DNA from: Cyanidium caldarium
Lineage: Eukaryota > Rhodophyta > Bangiophyceae > Cyanidiales > Cyanidiaceae
NCBI GenBank assembly: GCA_026184775.1
Contig: JANCYW010000002.1
Span: forward strand, 186,001 to 250,000
Direction: 5' to 3'
DNA length: 64,000 nucleotides
This document shows positions 63,258 through 64,000 of the stretch, piece by piece. The translations under genes were made by a program, and so were the position numbers. Every line of letters begins with the position of its first letter. Positions within the stretch are counted from its first letter, which is position 1. Under the pieces are notes generated by a model. It was given only the letters and a program-made list of their open reading frames with translations. It made no database searches and was not told where the DNA came from.

Positions 63258-64000
63258 CTATCGCTCCGGCTGACGAGCATCGGTGTGCAGCGAGCGCAAC
63301 AGGACACTGTCGTCGGCGCCGGTGGGCAATTCCGCCACATCCATCAGACCCAACAGCTTCGCGGTGTCGCTCTCCTTCTCACGCAACCAGCTCACCTCGG
63401 CCTGCAGCTGTTGGGTGCGGGCACGCAACTGGGCCCTCTCCTTCTCCGCCACATCCACGTTGCCCTGGAGGCGACGTATCATTTCGTTCATCTCCCGCTT
63501 CAACGCCATGACTTCAATCTGCAGCTGCGCGTTCTGTTCGCTGAGAATGCGGTTACGCGCCTCGAGGTCGCCGACGATGGCGCGCCGTCGCTCCCGGGAG
63601 GCAGCGGCCGCTTGGCGGTTGCGTTCGGCGCGCAGTCCCTCAGCGACGCGTTCGTGCCCCGCGCGCGTTGCACCCGATGGTGGTCGTGGCGGCGGTGAGT
63701 ATGCCTCCGCATCGACTCGTCGCCGGCGCATCGCCGCATCACCCGGTGAGGTTTTGGTGTGGGTGGCCGCCGTCGCCACTGAGGCCGCCGCAGCCGCGGC
63801 ATCCGCGGCCGTCAAAATGCCGCTGCGGTGGGGTGTGACCGGGTTGCCATCAGGGCGCATCGGGTTCAGCAGTGCACCCGAGGCGCCCGCTGTCGCGCCA
63901 TTGAGCAGCGCCAGCGGCGGACTGCCTCGTGTGTAGAACGGCGAGCGTAGCCGCGCCCGTTTGCTCGGCGGACCCGTGCTGGGTGTGCCCCCAGCGCCAT
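63258..64000 (-). CDS. bZIP transcription factor, C-terminal part (cut by window edge)
   Basis: A basic region GLRAERNRQAAAASRERRRA carries the bZIP signature N-x(2)-A-A-x(3)-R adapted as NRQAAAASR, followed at once by a leucine-zipper coiled coil (IVGDLEARNRILSEQNAQLQ with IEVMALKREMNEMIRRLQGN and WLREKESDTAKLLGL). The frame stays open to the right edge with no stop, and the upstream translation (PSKRARLRSPFYTRGSPPLA) is coding-like, so the true start lies beyond 64000. bZIP proteins bind DNA as dimers to control stress or metabolic genes; the target cannot be told. An in-frame ATG at 63860 could give a 200-residue version, but the 5' extension favours a longer protein. Confidence 0.87.
   Translation of the reverse strand, partial: GAGGTPSTGPPSKRARLRSPFYTRGSPPLALLNGATAGASGALLNPMRPDGNPVTPHRSGILTAADAAAAAASVATAATHTKTSPGDAAMRRRRVDAEAYSPPPRPPSGATRAGHERVAEGLRAERNRQAAAASRERRRAIVGDLEARNRILSEQNAQLQIEVMALKREMNEMIRRLQGNVDVAEKERAQLRARTQQLQAEVSWLREKESDTAKLLGLMDVAELPTGADDSVLLRSLHTDARQPER

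Noticed and set aside
1-64000. Bacterial operon, CRISPR array, transposon or virus-like element
   Set aside because: No transposase, reverse transcriptase, integrase, capsid-like protein, terminal repeats or spaced repeat arrays were seen; gene content is housekeeping eukaryotic.

Overview
This window looks like nuclear DNA of a small, GC-rich, intron-poor photosynthetic eukaryote. The best guess is a unicellular red alga of the Cyanidioschyzon/Cyanidium type (inference). It is eukaryotic because it carries SWR1, 20S proteasome, exosome, NatA, eIF2B-epsilon, TBC, Sec1/Munc18, BAR-domain, RING and LC8 genes. It has a plastid: there is a PsbP-family protein with a twin-arginine lumen signal, a plastid-type enoyl-ACP reductase with leader, HflX and a sedoheptulose-bisphosphatase. 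It has mitochondria: phosphate carrier, uL11m and a COX7C-like subunit. Nearly every gene reads as one uninterrupted frame, yet an SF3b subunit shows that splicing persists. A Rheb-type GTPase fits a red alga better than a green one. A compact green picoalga is the main alternative.

I call 43 protein-coding genes and one tRNA. Starts were set to ATG codons, because many of the longest open frames begin at TTG, GTG or CTG.

Layout: 1-8.5 kb holds phosphoglucomutase (cut by the edge), an unknown protein, an ARM-repeat organellar protein divergent from an SMPD4-like protein, THOC5, and a small UAP56-binding-motif protein. 9-18 kb holds MAK16, a coiled-coil protein, BUD23, eIF2B-epsilon, an unknown and DOHH. 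18-24 kb holds a very unusual receptor-like Sec1/Munc18 protein, a COX7C-like subunit, POLD4 and eIF6. 24-35.7 kb holds SWR1, a GYP1-type Rab-GAP, NAA10, a tiny SF3B2, LC8 and a HEAT protein. 36-46.7 kb holds the phosphate carrier, SBPase, a TRIM-like protein, tRNA-Val, a BAR protein, PBDC1, YAR1, a PsbP-like protein, an O-methyltransferase and Rheb. 47-64 kb holds an acidic unknown, HflX, ZNF598/Hel2, LSM14/Scd6, RRP4, an unknown, uL11m, proteasome alpha4, TRMU, FabI, BCCIP/Bcp1 and a bZIP protein cut by the edge.

The content leans toward making and policing ribosomes and mRNA. MAK16, BUD23 and eIF6 act in ribosome assembly. YAR1, BCCIP/Bcp1 and PBDC1 are dedicated chaperones. DOHH and eIF2B-epsilon support translation. 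ZNF598, HflX, LSM14 and RRP4 deal with stalled ribosomes and mRNA fate; these four lie consecutively. THOC5, the UBM protein and SF3B2 handle mRNA export and splicing.

Genes are packed tightly: convergent pairs lie 1 to about 100 bp apart and divergent pairs share one short promoter region. I saw no mobile element, virus-like element, CRISPR array or rRNA. The strongest candidate novelty is the 1214-residue protein at 17980-21624, which joins a signal peptide, a lectin-like extracellular region and a membrane span to a complete Sec1/Munc18 domain.
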